In this document: positions 8,425-16,984 of the stretch, piece by piece
Layout: each line of letters begins with the position of its first letter
Numbering within the stretch: the stretch's first letter is position 1
NCBI RefSeq assembly: GCF_009720385.1
Contig: NZ_ML769301.1
Span: forward strand, 186,001 to 250,000
Length of the DNA: 64,000 nt
Direction of reading: 5' to 3'
Source: Catellatospora vulcania
GTDB taxonomy: Bacteria > Actinomycetota > Actinomycetes > Mycobacteriales > Micromonosporaceae
Made by a program: the position numbers and the translations under genes
The notes under the pieces: model-generated
What the model was told of the DNA's origin: nothing
Databases searched by the model: none
The model's input: the letters and a program-made list of their open reading frames with translations, nothing else

Positions 8425-9204
8425 TTGACCGTACCTGGCATCGCCGCCTCGCCGTGGCTGCCGTTCCCGGCCGCCGGCCGTGGGGTGACGGTGTTCTGCC
8501 TGCCACATGCCGGTGGAGCTGCCCGCTCCTACTGGAGCTGGGCAAACTCCACGGCCTACCCCGGTGTGGACTTCGTTCCGGTGGAGTTGCCCGGCCGCGG
8601 CAGCCGGATCACCCAAGCGCCCGTCGCCGAACTCGAGGTGCTGACCGAACAGCTCGCCGAGGTGGTGGACGGCTACGCCGTCGAAACGGGCCGCCCGTAT
8701 GCGCTGTTCGGGCACAGCATGGGCGGCCTGCTGGCCTACCACCTGGCCGGCCGTCTCGCGGCGTCCGCCCGCCCCGGGCCGGTCTGCGTCTTCGTCTCCG
8801 GCTGCCGGCCGCCGAACCGGCAGTCCGCCGTCGATCTGCGCGGTCTCGACGACGGCGCGCTGGTGGCGACGCTGGTGCGCCTCGGCGGGCTGACGGCGGA
8901 GATGGCCGCGGAGACCGAGCTGATGGCGATGGTCCTCCCCGCGTTGCGGGCCGACCTGGCCCTGTTCGCCGGCTACCGGCCGCCTGCGGCTCCGCTCGCG
9001 ATTCCGATCATCGCGCTGGCGGGGACCGGGGATCCGCTGGCCGCACCGGATGATCAAAAGGGCTGGCAGGCCCACACCAGCCGGGGCCTGCTCCGGCGGG
9101 TGTTCGGCGGCGGCCACTTCTTCCTGCACGACGAGCCCGACCCGGTGCTGCGGGAGATCGCGCGGGTGGTGGCGACGGCAGCCGCCGTACAGAGCTGCCG
9201 CTGA
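8425..9204 (+). CDS. Type II thioesterase (GrsT/TEII family)
   Basis: A stand-alone alpha/beta-hydrolase thioesterase of ~259 aa. TEII enzymes clear wrongly loaded or stalled acyl groups from carrier proteins of NRPS/PKS assembly lines. Present are the family start FCLPHAGGAARSYW, VELPGRGSR, the nucleophile motif GHSMGG (Ser98 from this start), ALAGTGDPLAAPDD with the catalytic Asp, and GGHFFLHDEP with the catalytic His. Start uncertain: TTG 8425 follows GGGGAA, with GTG 8395 as alternative. No carrier-protein, NRPS or PKS gene lies in the window, so it must serve a cluster elsewhere or be a relic. Confidence 0.85.
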   Translation: MTVPGIAASPWLPFPAAGRGVTVFCLPHAGGAARSYWSWANSTAYPGVDFVPVELPGRGSRITQAPVAELEVLTEQLAEVVDGYAVETGRPYALFGHSMGGLLAYHLAGRLAASARPGPVCVFVSGCRPPNRQSAVDLRGLDDGALVATLVRLGGLTAEMAAETELMAMVLPALRADLALFAGYRPPAAPLAIPIIALAGTGDPLAAPDDQKGWQAHTSRGLLRRVFGGGHFFLHDEPDPVLREIARVVATAAAVQSCR

Positions 9205-9242
9205 TCCGATCACCGCGGCACTTTGCCGCCTACACTGAACCC

Positions 9243-9632
9243 GTGTCGATCAGGGCCGTACGCGGCGCCACCCAGCTTGAGGTCGACGAGCGCGAGCACC
9301 TGCTGGAGCGGGTAGCCGAGCTCGTCAAGGAAGTGCTGCACGCCAACGACCTCGCCGACGAGGACTTCGTGAGCGCGATCTTCACCGCGACCCCGGACAT
9401 CCACTCGGAGTTCCCGGCGTACGCGGCCCGCCAGATGGGGATGGCCGACGTGCCGCTGATCTGCGCACAGGAGCTGGACATCGCGGGCGCCATGCCCCGG
9501 GTCGTCCGCCTGATGGCGCATGTCGAGACCGACCTGGCCCGCGACGAGATCACCCACGTGTACCTGCACGGCGCGGCGATGCTGCGGCGGGATCTCACCC
9601 ACGTGTACGCCAAGTCCGACGACGCGGTTTAG
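9243..9632 (+). CDS. aroH: Chorismate mutase, AroH class
   Basis: A 129-aa monofunctional chorismate mutase of the AroH fold (trimeric, pseudo-alpha/beta barrel) that converts chorismate to prephenate for phenylalanine and tyrosine. Family landmarks are the N-terminal IRAVRGATQLE with the active-site Arg, FTATPDIHSEFPAYAAR, PLICAQELDIAGAMPRVVRLM with the Cys, Glu and Arg that hold the substrate, and the C-terminal HVYLHGAAMLRRDL. The length is as in Bacillus subtilis AroH. GTG start. It is a single gene with a terminator 25 bases after its stop. Confidence 0.93.
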   Translation: MSIRAVRGATQLEVDEREHLLERVAELVKEVLHANDLADEDFVSAIFTATPDIHSEFPAYAARQMGMADVPLICAQELDIAGAMPRVVRLMAHVETDLARDEITHVYLHGAAMLRRDLTHVYAKSDDAV

Positions 9633-9656
9633 GCGCCCGTCGGCGGTCGGGGACGA

Positions 9657-9684
9657 CGGAAGCCGGGCCGCGGCCCGGCTTCCG
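9657..9684. terminator. Palindromic terminator between aroH and the methyltransferase
   Basis: CGGAAGCCGGGCCG (9657-9670) is followed directly by its exact complement (9671-9684), giving a 28-base perfect palindrome between two convergent genes. It probably works in both directions. Confidence 0.75.
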
Positions 9685-9704
9685 TGTCGGTGCAACCGCC
9701 TGAA

Positions 9705-10457
9705 TCAGCTGACGCGTCGTGCCCCGACGACCAGCGAGCCGCCCATCGAGGGCAGCAGCCGGGCCAGTGACCTGCTCTGCAGCCAACGGCCGGTCGGCAA
9801 CTGCCAGCCGACGTAGTTGGACCGGAGCGCGGCCGGGGCGAATCCCGTGTTGCGCAGCAGCCGGCGCAGCGACGAAGCGGTGAAGGGCCGGATGTGCAGG
9901 CGCAGGTACGGGTGCTCGCAGTCGACCTGGCGTGGCGATCGGCCGAGCAGGAAACGCAGCCTGTCCTGCAGCGTGGCGAGGTTCGGGGTGGTGAGCACCA
10001 CGATCCCGCCCGGTTTCAGCACCCGGTGCAGTTCGCGCAGCACCGCCGGCGGCGCGACCAGGTGCTCGATGAGCTCGCCGAGGACGATGGCGCTGAGCGA
10101 GCCCGTGCCGAAGGGCAGCGGGCGTTCGACGTCGAGCTGCACGCCGCCGCCGGCGGGGACCGCGTCGGCGCTGATGTCGGCGGAGATCGGGAACCGGGCG
10201 GCGGGCAGCCGGTCCAGCAGCGTGTGGCCACCGGCGCCGATCTCCAGCACGGGTCCGGGCGGGCAGGCTGCCAGCATGGTGTGGAGCAGGCGGCGGGCGG
10301 CGTCGCGGCGAACCGCGTGGTAGGGGTCGCCCACGTACGCGGTGACGTGTCGGCCGTCGGCGTAGACCGCCACGTTCGCCTCGACGAAAGCCCTGCTCAG
10401 CAGGTTGGTGTCGGCCGCGGCAGGTGCCGGGCCTTGCCGGGTCAGCAGGGCCGTCAT
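9705..10457 (-). CDS. Class I SAM-dependent methyltransferase
   Basis: A 250-aa methyltransferase of the class I Rossmann type. Motif I VLEIGAGGHTLLDRL binds SAM; then come ISADISADAV, the acidic LDVERPLPF region, the post-motif IVLGELIEHL and LKPGGIVVLTTPN. The last third (PYLRLHIRPFTASSLRRLL) is the small C-terminal part seen in Methyltransf_11/23 enzymes acting on small molecules or sugars. Its ATG (10457-10455) overlaps the stop of the cupin gene upstream by four bases, so the two are translationally coupled and probably share a pathway. The substrate is unknown. Confidence 0.85.
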   Translation of the reverse strand: MTALLTRQGPAPAAADTNLLSRAFVEANVAVYADGRHVTAYVGDPYHAVRRDAARRLLHTMLAACPPGPVLEIGAGGHTLLDRLPAARFPISADISADAVPAGGGVQLDVERPLPFGTGSLSAIVLGELIEHLVAPPAVLRELHRVLKPGGIVVLTTPNLATLQDRLRFLLGRSPRQVDCEHPYLRLHIRPFTASSLRRLLRNTGFAPAALRSNYVGWQLPTGRWLQSRSLARLLPSMGGSLVVGARRVS

Positions 10458-11110
10458 GGCGTCAGCGCGCCTGTCGACATCCGGGCCAGCAGGTCGCGGA
10501 CGATCGTGACGGTGTCTTCGGCGTCGAACCGGATGCGGGGGCGGGCGGCCGGTGCGACGTCGAGGGCGCCCAGGCTGAGGTCGCTGGCGTGCTCGCGCAG
10601 CCTGCCCAGCACCACGGTCACCGATTCCGGGCTGCGGGTCAGCGAGGCGTGGAAATGGCCGGCCGGCAGCTCGTAGTATTCGCCGCTGCTGCGGATGTCG
10701 GCGTGGCCGGCGGTGATGCGAACCCGGCGGGCCGAGGTCAGGATCTCGTCGTGGCCGTCTGCCGACCGGATCTCGTATACCCGCAGCGGGCCTTCGGGGT
10801 CGTCGTCGACCTGGTAGGTCTGGTTCAGGATGGAGCCGCTGAGCAGGAAGCTGAGCAGGTCCCAACTGTGGCAGTGGACGGCCGAGGTGGTCCGGGTCGC
10901 GACGTCGGCATCCGACCAGACGTGCACGCAGACCCCGACGTCGGACTGGTCGCGGCTCAGCGGCAGGCAGATGAAACCCAGTGGGTGCCGTACGGCGCGC
11001 AGCTCGGAGCGTCCGTGGGCGATGTCCTGCAGGCCTCCGGCGAGAAGGAGGTCCAGGACGTCGTGTGCGGAGCGGTTTCGGATGGCCCGCTCCAGGCCCG
11101 AATGGTTCAT
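10454..11110 (-). CDS. Cupin-fold protein coupled to the methyltransferase
   Basis: 218 aa. The middle has two cupin-like histidine motifs, AVHCHSWDLLSFLL and later YYELPAGHFHASL, separated by beta strands (RVYEIRS, RRVRITAG), which suggests a single metal-binding beta barrel. The N-terminal ~60 residues are helical (RSAHDVLDLLLAGG) and the C-terminal segment (IRFDAEDTVTIVRDLLARM) is helical too. It has no HTH and no signal peptide. The start at 11110 is chosen because AGGAG precedes it by nine bases; an upstream in-frame ATG at 11164 has no such site. It could be a small-molecule dioxygenase, isomerase or binding protein. Confidence 0.65.
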   Translation of the reverse strand: MNHSGLERAIRNRSAHDVLDLLLAGGLQDIAHGRSELRAVRHPLGFICLPLSRDQSDVGVCVHVWSDADVATRTTSAVHCHSWDLLSFLLSGSILNQTYQVDDDPEGPLRVYEIRSADGHDEILTSARRVRITAGHADIRSSGEYYELPAGHFHASLTRSPESVTVVLGRLREHASDLSLGALDVAPAARPRIRFDAEDTVTIVRDLLARMSTGALTP

Positions 11111-11169
11111 AGACTGACATCTCCTCATAGGGCGGGGCGATTCCGCGCGCTCCGCATGATTCACTTCGC

Positions 11170-14100
11170 TCAGAACAGCGGCGCGTCCAGGTCGAGCTGC
11201 GTCACCTGGGGGATGTGGGCGGCCAGCTCGCCAGCCTCAAATCGGGACATACCAACGATATGCCAAAAATCGCCGGAATGTCCTTGTTTGCCTTTGTGTC
11301 GACCGTCGGGGGTGAACGCCACCCATTCGGCGTCACGCATACCGATCAAGGTGGCCACGGGGGTGACCGCGCCGTCCTCGACCGACCACAGCAAGGTCGT
11401 GCCGTCGCTGCTGCTACTGGCCATGAGCCCGCCGTCGGGGGAGAAGGCCACCGACCACACCCGGTTCAGGTGCACGGCGAGCTTCTGGCGGTGTGATCCG
11501 TCTGCGGCGTCCCAGATGTCGATGATCCCGCTGTCGCCGGCCGTGGCCAGGATCGCGCCCCCGGGGTGGTAGGCCACCGACCACAGCCGCCCCTGCCCGG
11601 GCTCGATCACCTTCTTGACCGTCTGGGTCTCCAGATCCCAGATCAGCACCGTCTCGTCGGTGCTGGCCGAGGCGAGTTCCGCGTGGTGCGGGTGGAACGC
11701 CAGGGCGTACACCCGGCCGGTGTGCCGCGACAGCACGGCCTTCGTGGTGCCCCGTTCCCAGTCCCACAGGCGGATCGCGGAATCGTCGCCCGCGGCGGCC
11801 AGCCGCCTGCCGTCCGGGCTGAACGCCAGCGCGCGTACGCGCCCCCGGTGCTCGCCCAGCGTGATGAAGGTGCGGCCGGTCTTGCGGTAGAGCACCTGGA
11901 TCGTGTTCTCGTCGGTAGCCGCGGCGATCATTGTGCCGTCCGGATTGAACACCGCGGCCCACACGTCGTCGGTCGCGATCTCGAGGTGCCGGCCCTCCTC
12001 GCCGGTCTCGGTGTCCCACAGCAGCACCCGGCCGTCGTTGGTCGCCGTCGCCAGCACCGAGGTCTCGGCGCTGAACACCGCGGAGATGAGGCGGTCGAGG
12101 GGGCGCCGGATCTCCCGCAGCAGCCGCCCGGTACGGGGATTCCACAGCCGGACCCGGCCGTCGTTGCTCGTGGTGGCGAGCATGGCGCCGTCGTTGCTGA
12201 ACGTCACGCTCCACACGCTGCGGTTGTGGCCGGTGATCGTGGACACGAGATTGCCGCTGACCGTGTTCCATACCTTCGTGGTGAAGTCGTTGCTGCTGGT
12301 GACGAGCCGCTCCCCGTCCGGCCGGAACATCATCGGCCACACCGAGGCATGGTGGCGGGTCAGTTCATAGTGGATGGAGCGCGGCTCGGCCTCCCACAGC
12401 CGCACCGCGCCCTCGCTGTCGCCGGAGGCGAAGTACTTGCCGGCGGGGCTGAACGTGATGCGGTACACCGAACCCTCGTGCCGGTCGAGCGGGCGCGGCG
12501 TCGACGAGGCGCTCAGATCCCAGCTCAGCACGGTGCCCTTGGTGTCCGCGCTGACGATCCCGCCACCGGTGGAGTCGAAGTCGAACGCGTAGATGGATCC
12601 GGTGTGCCCCACCAGTTCGTGGGTCAGCTCGCCGCTGTCCGGATTCCACACCCGCAGCACGCCGTCGTCGCCACCGCCGGCCAGCAGCATGCTGTCCCGG
12701 TCGAACCGCAGCCAGTACAGGATGCTGTTGTTGGTGTTGAGCTCATGGCGGACCGTGCCGGTCTCCAGGTCCCAGATCCGGCCGCCGCCGCCTTCGTCGC
12801 CGACGGCCAGCAGCCGGTTCGAGGCGTGGAAGGTCGCCGTCCAGATAGGCGCCCGGTGGTCGCGCAGCGTGGCCCGCAGGCTGCCGTCCGCCACGCTCCA
12901 GATCCGCATCGTGCCCTCGTCGTCGCCGGCGGCGAGCAGCGAACCGTCCGTGCTGAACAGCATCGGCCACACCCAGCCGGAGGATCCGGTCAGCACGTGC
13001 GTGCACTCGCCGGTGTCGGCGTTCCACAACCGTACGGTGCGGTCCAGCGAACCGGTCGCCAGCACCGGCTCCGTGGGGCTGTACATGACGGCGTAGGTGC
13101 GCTGCTCGTGGCCGACGAGCGACCGCAGCGGCTGGGACGACTCGGCGTCGCAGACCAGCACCGTGCCGTCCTCGTTGCCGATGGCCAGCAGGCCGCCGTC
13201 GGCGTCGAAGGCCACCGGTCGCGGCAGCCGGCCCTCCTGGAACCCGAACAGCACGCCGACCGTGGCCGGCATGGTCGCGTTCTCCACCCGCTGGCCGGGG
13301 ATGACCGCGGCCCCCGCCTGCTGCGCCGCGTCCAGCAGAGGCTGCTCGGCGAGCACGTTGACCAGCGCGGCGCGCCGCCACCGGGTGTCCTGCGCCGAGG
13401 CCGAGGCCAGCTGGGCGCGGATGAACCTGGCCCGCGCCAGCCGGGCGCCGTCCAGGCGCGCGCCGGTCAGCGTGGTCTCGACCAGGCTCGCCCCGGTCAG
13501 GTCGGCGCCGGTCAGGTCCGCGCCGGTCAGGTCCGCGCGGTCGAGCACGGCGCCGGCCAGGTTGGCCCGGCACAGGGTGGCCCCGCTCAGATCGGCCTCG
13601 GACAGCTGCGCGCCCGCGAGGTCGGCCTCGGTCAGGTCGATGCCGTGCCAGGATCGCAGCGTCAGATCCTGGCCGCTGAGCACCGCGCCGCGCATGTCGG
13701 ACTGCGGGTACGAGCTCAGCCGCGCGCTGATGCGGCTGGCGTTGGAGCGGGCGGCGTCGGTCGCGCCGGCGTCGCGGCGCACCCGCTGGATCCATTCCTG
13801 GCACAGCCGCGGATCGGCCAGGCCGGCCACGAAGTCGATGGTGAGCAGCGACAGCGGTTTCCACTCCAGCAGCTTGGGCAGCGCGTGGTCCGGATCGTGG
13901 TGCAGCAGGTCGGCGATGTGCCGCGCGATCAGCCACTCCATCACCGAGCCGTGGATGAAGCCGAACAGGCCCTCGTCGGTGCGCCACAGCAGCGAGCCCG
14001 CGCCGACCGCGTGCGCGATCTGCTCCGCGGACAGGTGCCCGGCAGCGAGCCCGGTGAGGGTCCGGGCCACGTCGCCCAGCTCGTCGAGCCCGATCAGCGC

Positions 14101-16716
14101 CTCGTCGCTCTCCCACATCCGGATCGCGAGGCGGGTCACGGCGACCCAGAGGTCGTCGAGGCCGAGACCCACCGGGACCCCGGCGATGTCCTGGGTGCGG
14201 GCCTCCTCGTGGCGCAGCCAGGAGTTGAGGATGTGCCCGTAGAGAGCGGCGGCGCTGACCGTGCCGCGCGCCGCGACGACCGCGCGCAGCTGGTCCTCGT
14301 CGAGGTCGGCGATGAAACCGAGCATGCGGGGGTTGCGGGCGAGGTTGACCAGGTCGCCGATCTGGCCGAGCAGGTCCAGGCGGCGCTGGGCGGCCTGCGC
14401 GTCACCGCCGTAGCGCTGTACGAGCAGGCTGCGGATCTGCTCGGGGGACAGGTCCTCCACGCTGAGGATGCGCCGCTGCGGCAGGCCGCGGGCGTCGCCG
14501 ATCGCGCTGAGCACCTGCGCGTGCGTCTGGAAGTGCTGGGTGCGGCTGGCCACCACGATCTTGGCCTGGCCCTCCGCGGCGGCCAGCAGCCGCTGCAGGT
14601 GCTCCGCGGCCCGCGCGTAGGTCGCGCGGGCGACGAGCTCGTCGAACCCGTCGAAGATCAGCACGATCCGCCCGTGGCTGAGCATGTAGCGGAAGGCCTT
14701 GAGGTCGATCTCGTCGTGGCGGTGGTTGGCCAGGTGCGCCGCGACCAGTCCCTCGATGGTGTGCGCCTTGTCGAGCGTGCGCAGCTCGATGAAGATCGGC
14801 GTCAGCCGCGGCAGCACCTCGGGGATCCGGCGGGCGAGCTCGCGCAGCGCGAACGTCTTGCCCCGGCCGAAGTCGCCAAGCAGCAGCAGGAAGCGGCCGT
14901 CGTCGGTGTCGAGCGTGCGCAGCATCTCCTTGACCAGGTCCTCGCGGACCGGGCGGTTCACCGCGCCGAGGTCGGTGTAGCGCTGCGGCACGTAACCGGC
15001 GGGCGGGTAGATGCGGTCGGTGCGCAGCTGCTCGGTCTGCGCCGCGACATAACTGCCGAGGTTGAGCAGCCCCTGGAACTGGGTGAAACTGCGCAGCCGG
15101 ACGCCGCGCCGCATGGCGTAGTCGCGCAGCGTCGCCGGCGGCTCGAAGACGCCGCTCTGGTAGACCAGTTCCGAATCGATCTCGGGGTCGGCGGCGTGCA
15201 CCCGGGCCAGGAACGCGTCGACGTCGGGCTGGTCGAACCGCCCCGCGCAGGCGCCGATCCGGAACTGGCGGGTGACGTCGCCGTCGGAATAGGTGACCCG
15301 CAGGTACGGCGGCTGCCCGTCGATACGCTGCACGACGGCCCCGGCATGCCGGGCGACGCAGACGTCGACGATCGAGTCCAGCAGCGTGCGACGCGCGTCC
15401 AGGCCGTGCGGCGGCGCGCTGCCGCGGTCCTCGGGCACGCTCGGCGCGTTCCCGTTGTGCCAGGTCGAGCTCGGTGCGGCCGGGGCGATCGCCGGCGGGT
15501 GGCCGGCCGAGCGCGGGAATGTGGCATGGGTGTCGGCCCAGGCGCGTTGCTGCCAGGCCGCAGGGCCGGCCATCCAGCGCTCGCGGGCCGTGTCGTACAG
15601 GCAGGCGACCCGCCGGAACCCGTCCTCGTGCACCCGCAGCAGCTGTGCGGTGTTGCGGTGGGCGGGCGGCCTGCCGGCCGCGGGCGCCGCCGGGCTGCCG
15701 GCGCCGAGCACGGGCAGCCCGGAGCGGGACTCCGCGGCGTCGTCGCCGTGCCCGTGGACCAGCAGGTTGAGGCCCCGGCCCAGGCGCTCGTCGAGATTCG
15801 CCGCGTCGCGCAGGTCCTCCTCGGGGCTGCCCGCCCGGCCCAGCGGGTGGTGGTGCACCATGCCCACGCGCAGCCAACCGCGGTGGCGATACCGCTCCAT
15901 CTGGTCGGCGAACCACTCGGCCTGCTGCTCGCCGACCCAGCCGAAGCGCTCGGTCTGCCGGTGGCTGTCCTTGATGGTGGAGTTGAGGCCCGCCACGACG
16001 ACCTTGAGCGGGGCGATCTCGAACAGGCTCCACGGCTGCTCAGCCTCGATGCGGACCTTGGCGCCCTGCTCCGGCCAGGACTGGAAGAGTTTCGTGAAGT
16101 GCCGCCACTTCGGCCAGTACGGCTCGACCGGCTCCATCTCGTCGGCGTCGCAGTCGGCGAAGTAGGCACGGCACGCCGCGAGGTTGACCTCGTGGTTGCC
16201 CGGCACCACGGCCACCCGGTCGAAGCCGATGCCGAGGTGGCGGGTGAGGCCCTCCAGGAACTCACGTGCCACGTCGAACTCGGCCGGCATGCCGCCGATG
16301 GTCAGGCCCCCGCTGACCAGGACCAGGTCGATCTTCGGCCCGAAGTCGCCGTTGTTGAGCTGGGTGTCGACGCAGCCGCAGAGGTCGTCCAGGACCTGCC
16401 GCCAGGGGCTGCTGTGTTCGGCGCCGAAGACCTTGCCGGGGCCGAGCATCAGGTCGGACAGGTGCAGGATGGTCAGGCCGTGCTCGGCGAGCAGCTCGTC
16501 GGGGGTGATGCCGAGGGCGCGGGCGAGGATCACCACCTCGTCGAGGGGCACCTTCGCCCGGCTGCCGGATTCGATCTTGGCGATGGTGCCCCGGGTGAGC
16601 GAACTCATGCCCAGGCGGGCGCACTCGTCGGCCAGCTTCTGCGCCGACCAGCCGCGCTCATGGCGTAGCTGGCGGATGCGGCTGCCGACGGTGCGGGCAT
16701 CGACGTGACTGTCCAC
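11170..16716 (-). CDS. HTH-phosphoesterase-NACHT-pentapeptide-WD40 protein
   Basis: A five-module protein of ~1848 aa. (1) XRE-type HTH, residues ~8-60 (GSRIRQLRHERGWSAQKLA). (2) Calcineurin-like phosphoesterase, ~81-340: GNHE (173-176), HHH (288-290) and HGH (321-323) are kept, but the DxH motif reads D88-L-M90 and the GD motif has Gly137, so two metal ligands are missing. (3) A linker module ending QFQGLLNLG...YVPQRY (~460-570). (4) NACHT NTPase: Walker A GDFGRGKT (614-621), Walker B LIFDGFDEL (Asp689), VVASRTQHF. (5) A/N-x-L pentapeptide repeats (~1009-1115), then 15 WD40 repeats (~1167-1815) and a tail SRFEAGELAAHIP. The GTG at 16716 follows GAGGAGG by five bases. It is divergent from the TIR gene. 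Probable STAND-type sensor or effector of a conflict system; function inferred. Confidence 0.88.
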   Translation of the reverse strand: MDSHVDARTVGSRIRQLRHERGWSAQKLADECARLGMSSLTRGTIAKIESGSRAKVPLDEVVILARALGITPDELLAEHGLTILHLSDLMLGPGKVFGAEHSSPWRQVLDDLCGCVDTQLNNGDFGPKIDLVLVSGGLTIGGMPAEFDVAREFLEGLTRHLGIGFDRVAVVPGNHEVNLAACRAYFADCDADEMEPVEPYWPKWRHFTKLFQSWPEQGAKVRIEAEQPWSLFEIAPLKVVVAGLNSTIKDSHRQTERFGWVGEQQAEWFADQMERYRHRGWLRVGMVHHHPLGRAGSPEEDLRDAANLDERLGRGLNLLVHGHGDDAAESRSGLPVLGAGSPAAPAAGRPPAHRNTAQLLRVHEDGFRRVACLYDTARERWMAGPAAWQQRAWADTHATFPRSAGHPPAIAPAAPSSTWHNGNAPSVPEDRGSAPPHGLDARRTLLDSIVDVCVARHAGAVVQRIDGQPPYLRVTYSDGDVTRQFRIGACAGRFDQPDVDAFLARVHAADPEIDSELVYQSGVFEPPATLRDYAMRRGVRLRSFTQFQGLLNLGSYVAAQTEQLRTDRIYPPAGYVPQRYTDLGAVNRPVREDLVKEMLRTLDTDDGRFLLLLGDFGRGKTFALRELARRIPEVLPRLTPIFIELRTLDKAHTIEGLVAAHLANHRHDEIDLKAFRYMLSHGRIVLIFDGFDELVARATYARAAEHLQRLLAAAEGQAKIVVASRTQHFQTHAQVLSAIGDARGLPQRRILSVEDLSPEQIRSLLVQRYGGDAQAAQRRLDLLGQIGDLVNLARNPRMLGFIADLDEDQLRAVVAARGTVSAAALYGHILNSWLRHEEARTQDIAGVPVGLGLDDLWVAVTRLAIRMWESDEALIGLDELGDVARTLTGLAAGHLSAEQIAHAVGAGSLLWRTDEGLFGFIHGSVMEWLIARHIADLLHHDPDHALPKLLEWKPLSLLTIDFVAGLADPRLCQEWIQRVRRDAGATDAARSNASRISARLSSYPQSDMRGAVLSGQDLTLRSWHGIDLTEADLAGAQLSEADLSGATLCRANLAGAVLDRADLTGADLTGADLTGASLVETTLTGARLDGARLARARFIRAQLASASAQDTRWRRAALVNVLAEQPLLDAAQQAGAAVIPGQRVENATMPATVGVLFGFQEGRLPRPVAFDADGGLLAIGNEDGTVLVCDAESSQPLRSLVGHEQRTYAVMYSPTEPVLATGSLDRTVRLWNADTGECTHVLTGSSGWVWPMLFSTDGSLLAAGDDEGTMRIWSVADGSLRATLRDHRAPIWTATFHASNRLLAVGDEGGGGRIWDLETGTVRHELNTNNSILYWLRFDRDSMLLAGGGDDGVLRVWNPDSGELTHELVGHTGSIYAFDFDSTGGGIVSADTKGTVLSWDLSASSTPRPLDRHEGSVYRITFSPAGKYFASGDSEGAVRLWEAEPRSIHYELTRHHASVWPMMFRPDGERLVTSSNDFTTKVWNTVSGNLVSTITGHNRSVWSVTFSNDGAMLATTSNDGRVRLWNPRTGRLLREIRRPLDRLISAVFSAETSVLATATNDGRVLLWDTETGEEGRHLEIATDDVWAAVFNPDGTMIAAATDENTIQVLYRKTGRTFITLGEHRGRVRALAFSPDGRRLAAAGDDSAIRLWDWERGTTKAVLSRHTGRVYALAFHPHHAELASASTDETVLIWDLETQTVKKVIEPGQGRLWSVAYHPGGAILATAGDSGIIDIWDAADGSHRQKLAVHLNRVWSVAFSPDGGLMASSSSDGTTLLWSVEDGAVTPVATLIGMRDAEWVAFTPDGRHKGKQGHSGDFWHIVGMSRFEAGELAAHIPQVTQLDLDAPLF

Positions 16717-16768
16717 CGGGGCCTCCTCGTGGCCGATGCCGGAGCCGAACCTATAGGAGAGCATCCAT

Positions 16769-16903
16769 CGGAGCACAACGCCATAGCTGAGGGAAAGTTG
16801 CTCCGATCATCCATTCGAGTGTGTCTCCAAGGCGGGGGAGCAGTGGATCGTGAACGGAGCAATCGCGGTCGTGACCGGAGCGCTGCTCGATCCAGGGCGG
16901 AGC
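16769..16903. promoter_or_regulatory. CGGAGC box cluster in the divergent control region
   Basis: The hexamer CGGAGC occurs at 16769-16774, 16855-16860, 16876-16881 and 16898-16903 on the plus strand and at 16800-16805 on the minus strand. The first and the minus-strand copy form an inverted repeat (ATCGGAGCA / TGCTCCGAT, 16767-16775 and 16799-16807). The last three are 21 and 22 bases apart, two turns of the helix. The region separates the start codons of the HTH-NACHT gene and the TIR gene, so an operator array is likely. Binding by the HTH of the NACHT protein is inference. Confidence 0.5.
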
Positions 16904-16984
16904 GATCTTCCCGGACATCCGCCGTGGTGACGCGAAGTGTTGAGAATGTTACGGATATGGTGGGTCGTCGGGCACACTGGCGAG

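Noticed and set aside
13390-13690. CRISPR-like repeats in the HTH-NACHT gene
   Set aside because: The short repeats (for example GGTCAGGTCCGCGCC) encode the pentapeptide repeats (ADLTG) in frame; there are no spacers of constant length.
11566-16668. A 5-kb open frame on the plus strand antisense to the HTH-NACHT gene
   Set aside because: It runs through codons complementary to the real gene, is made of Arg/Gly/Pro/His-rich low-complexity sequence and shows no domain; the minus-strand product has five clear domains. Such frames are an effect of high GC.
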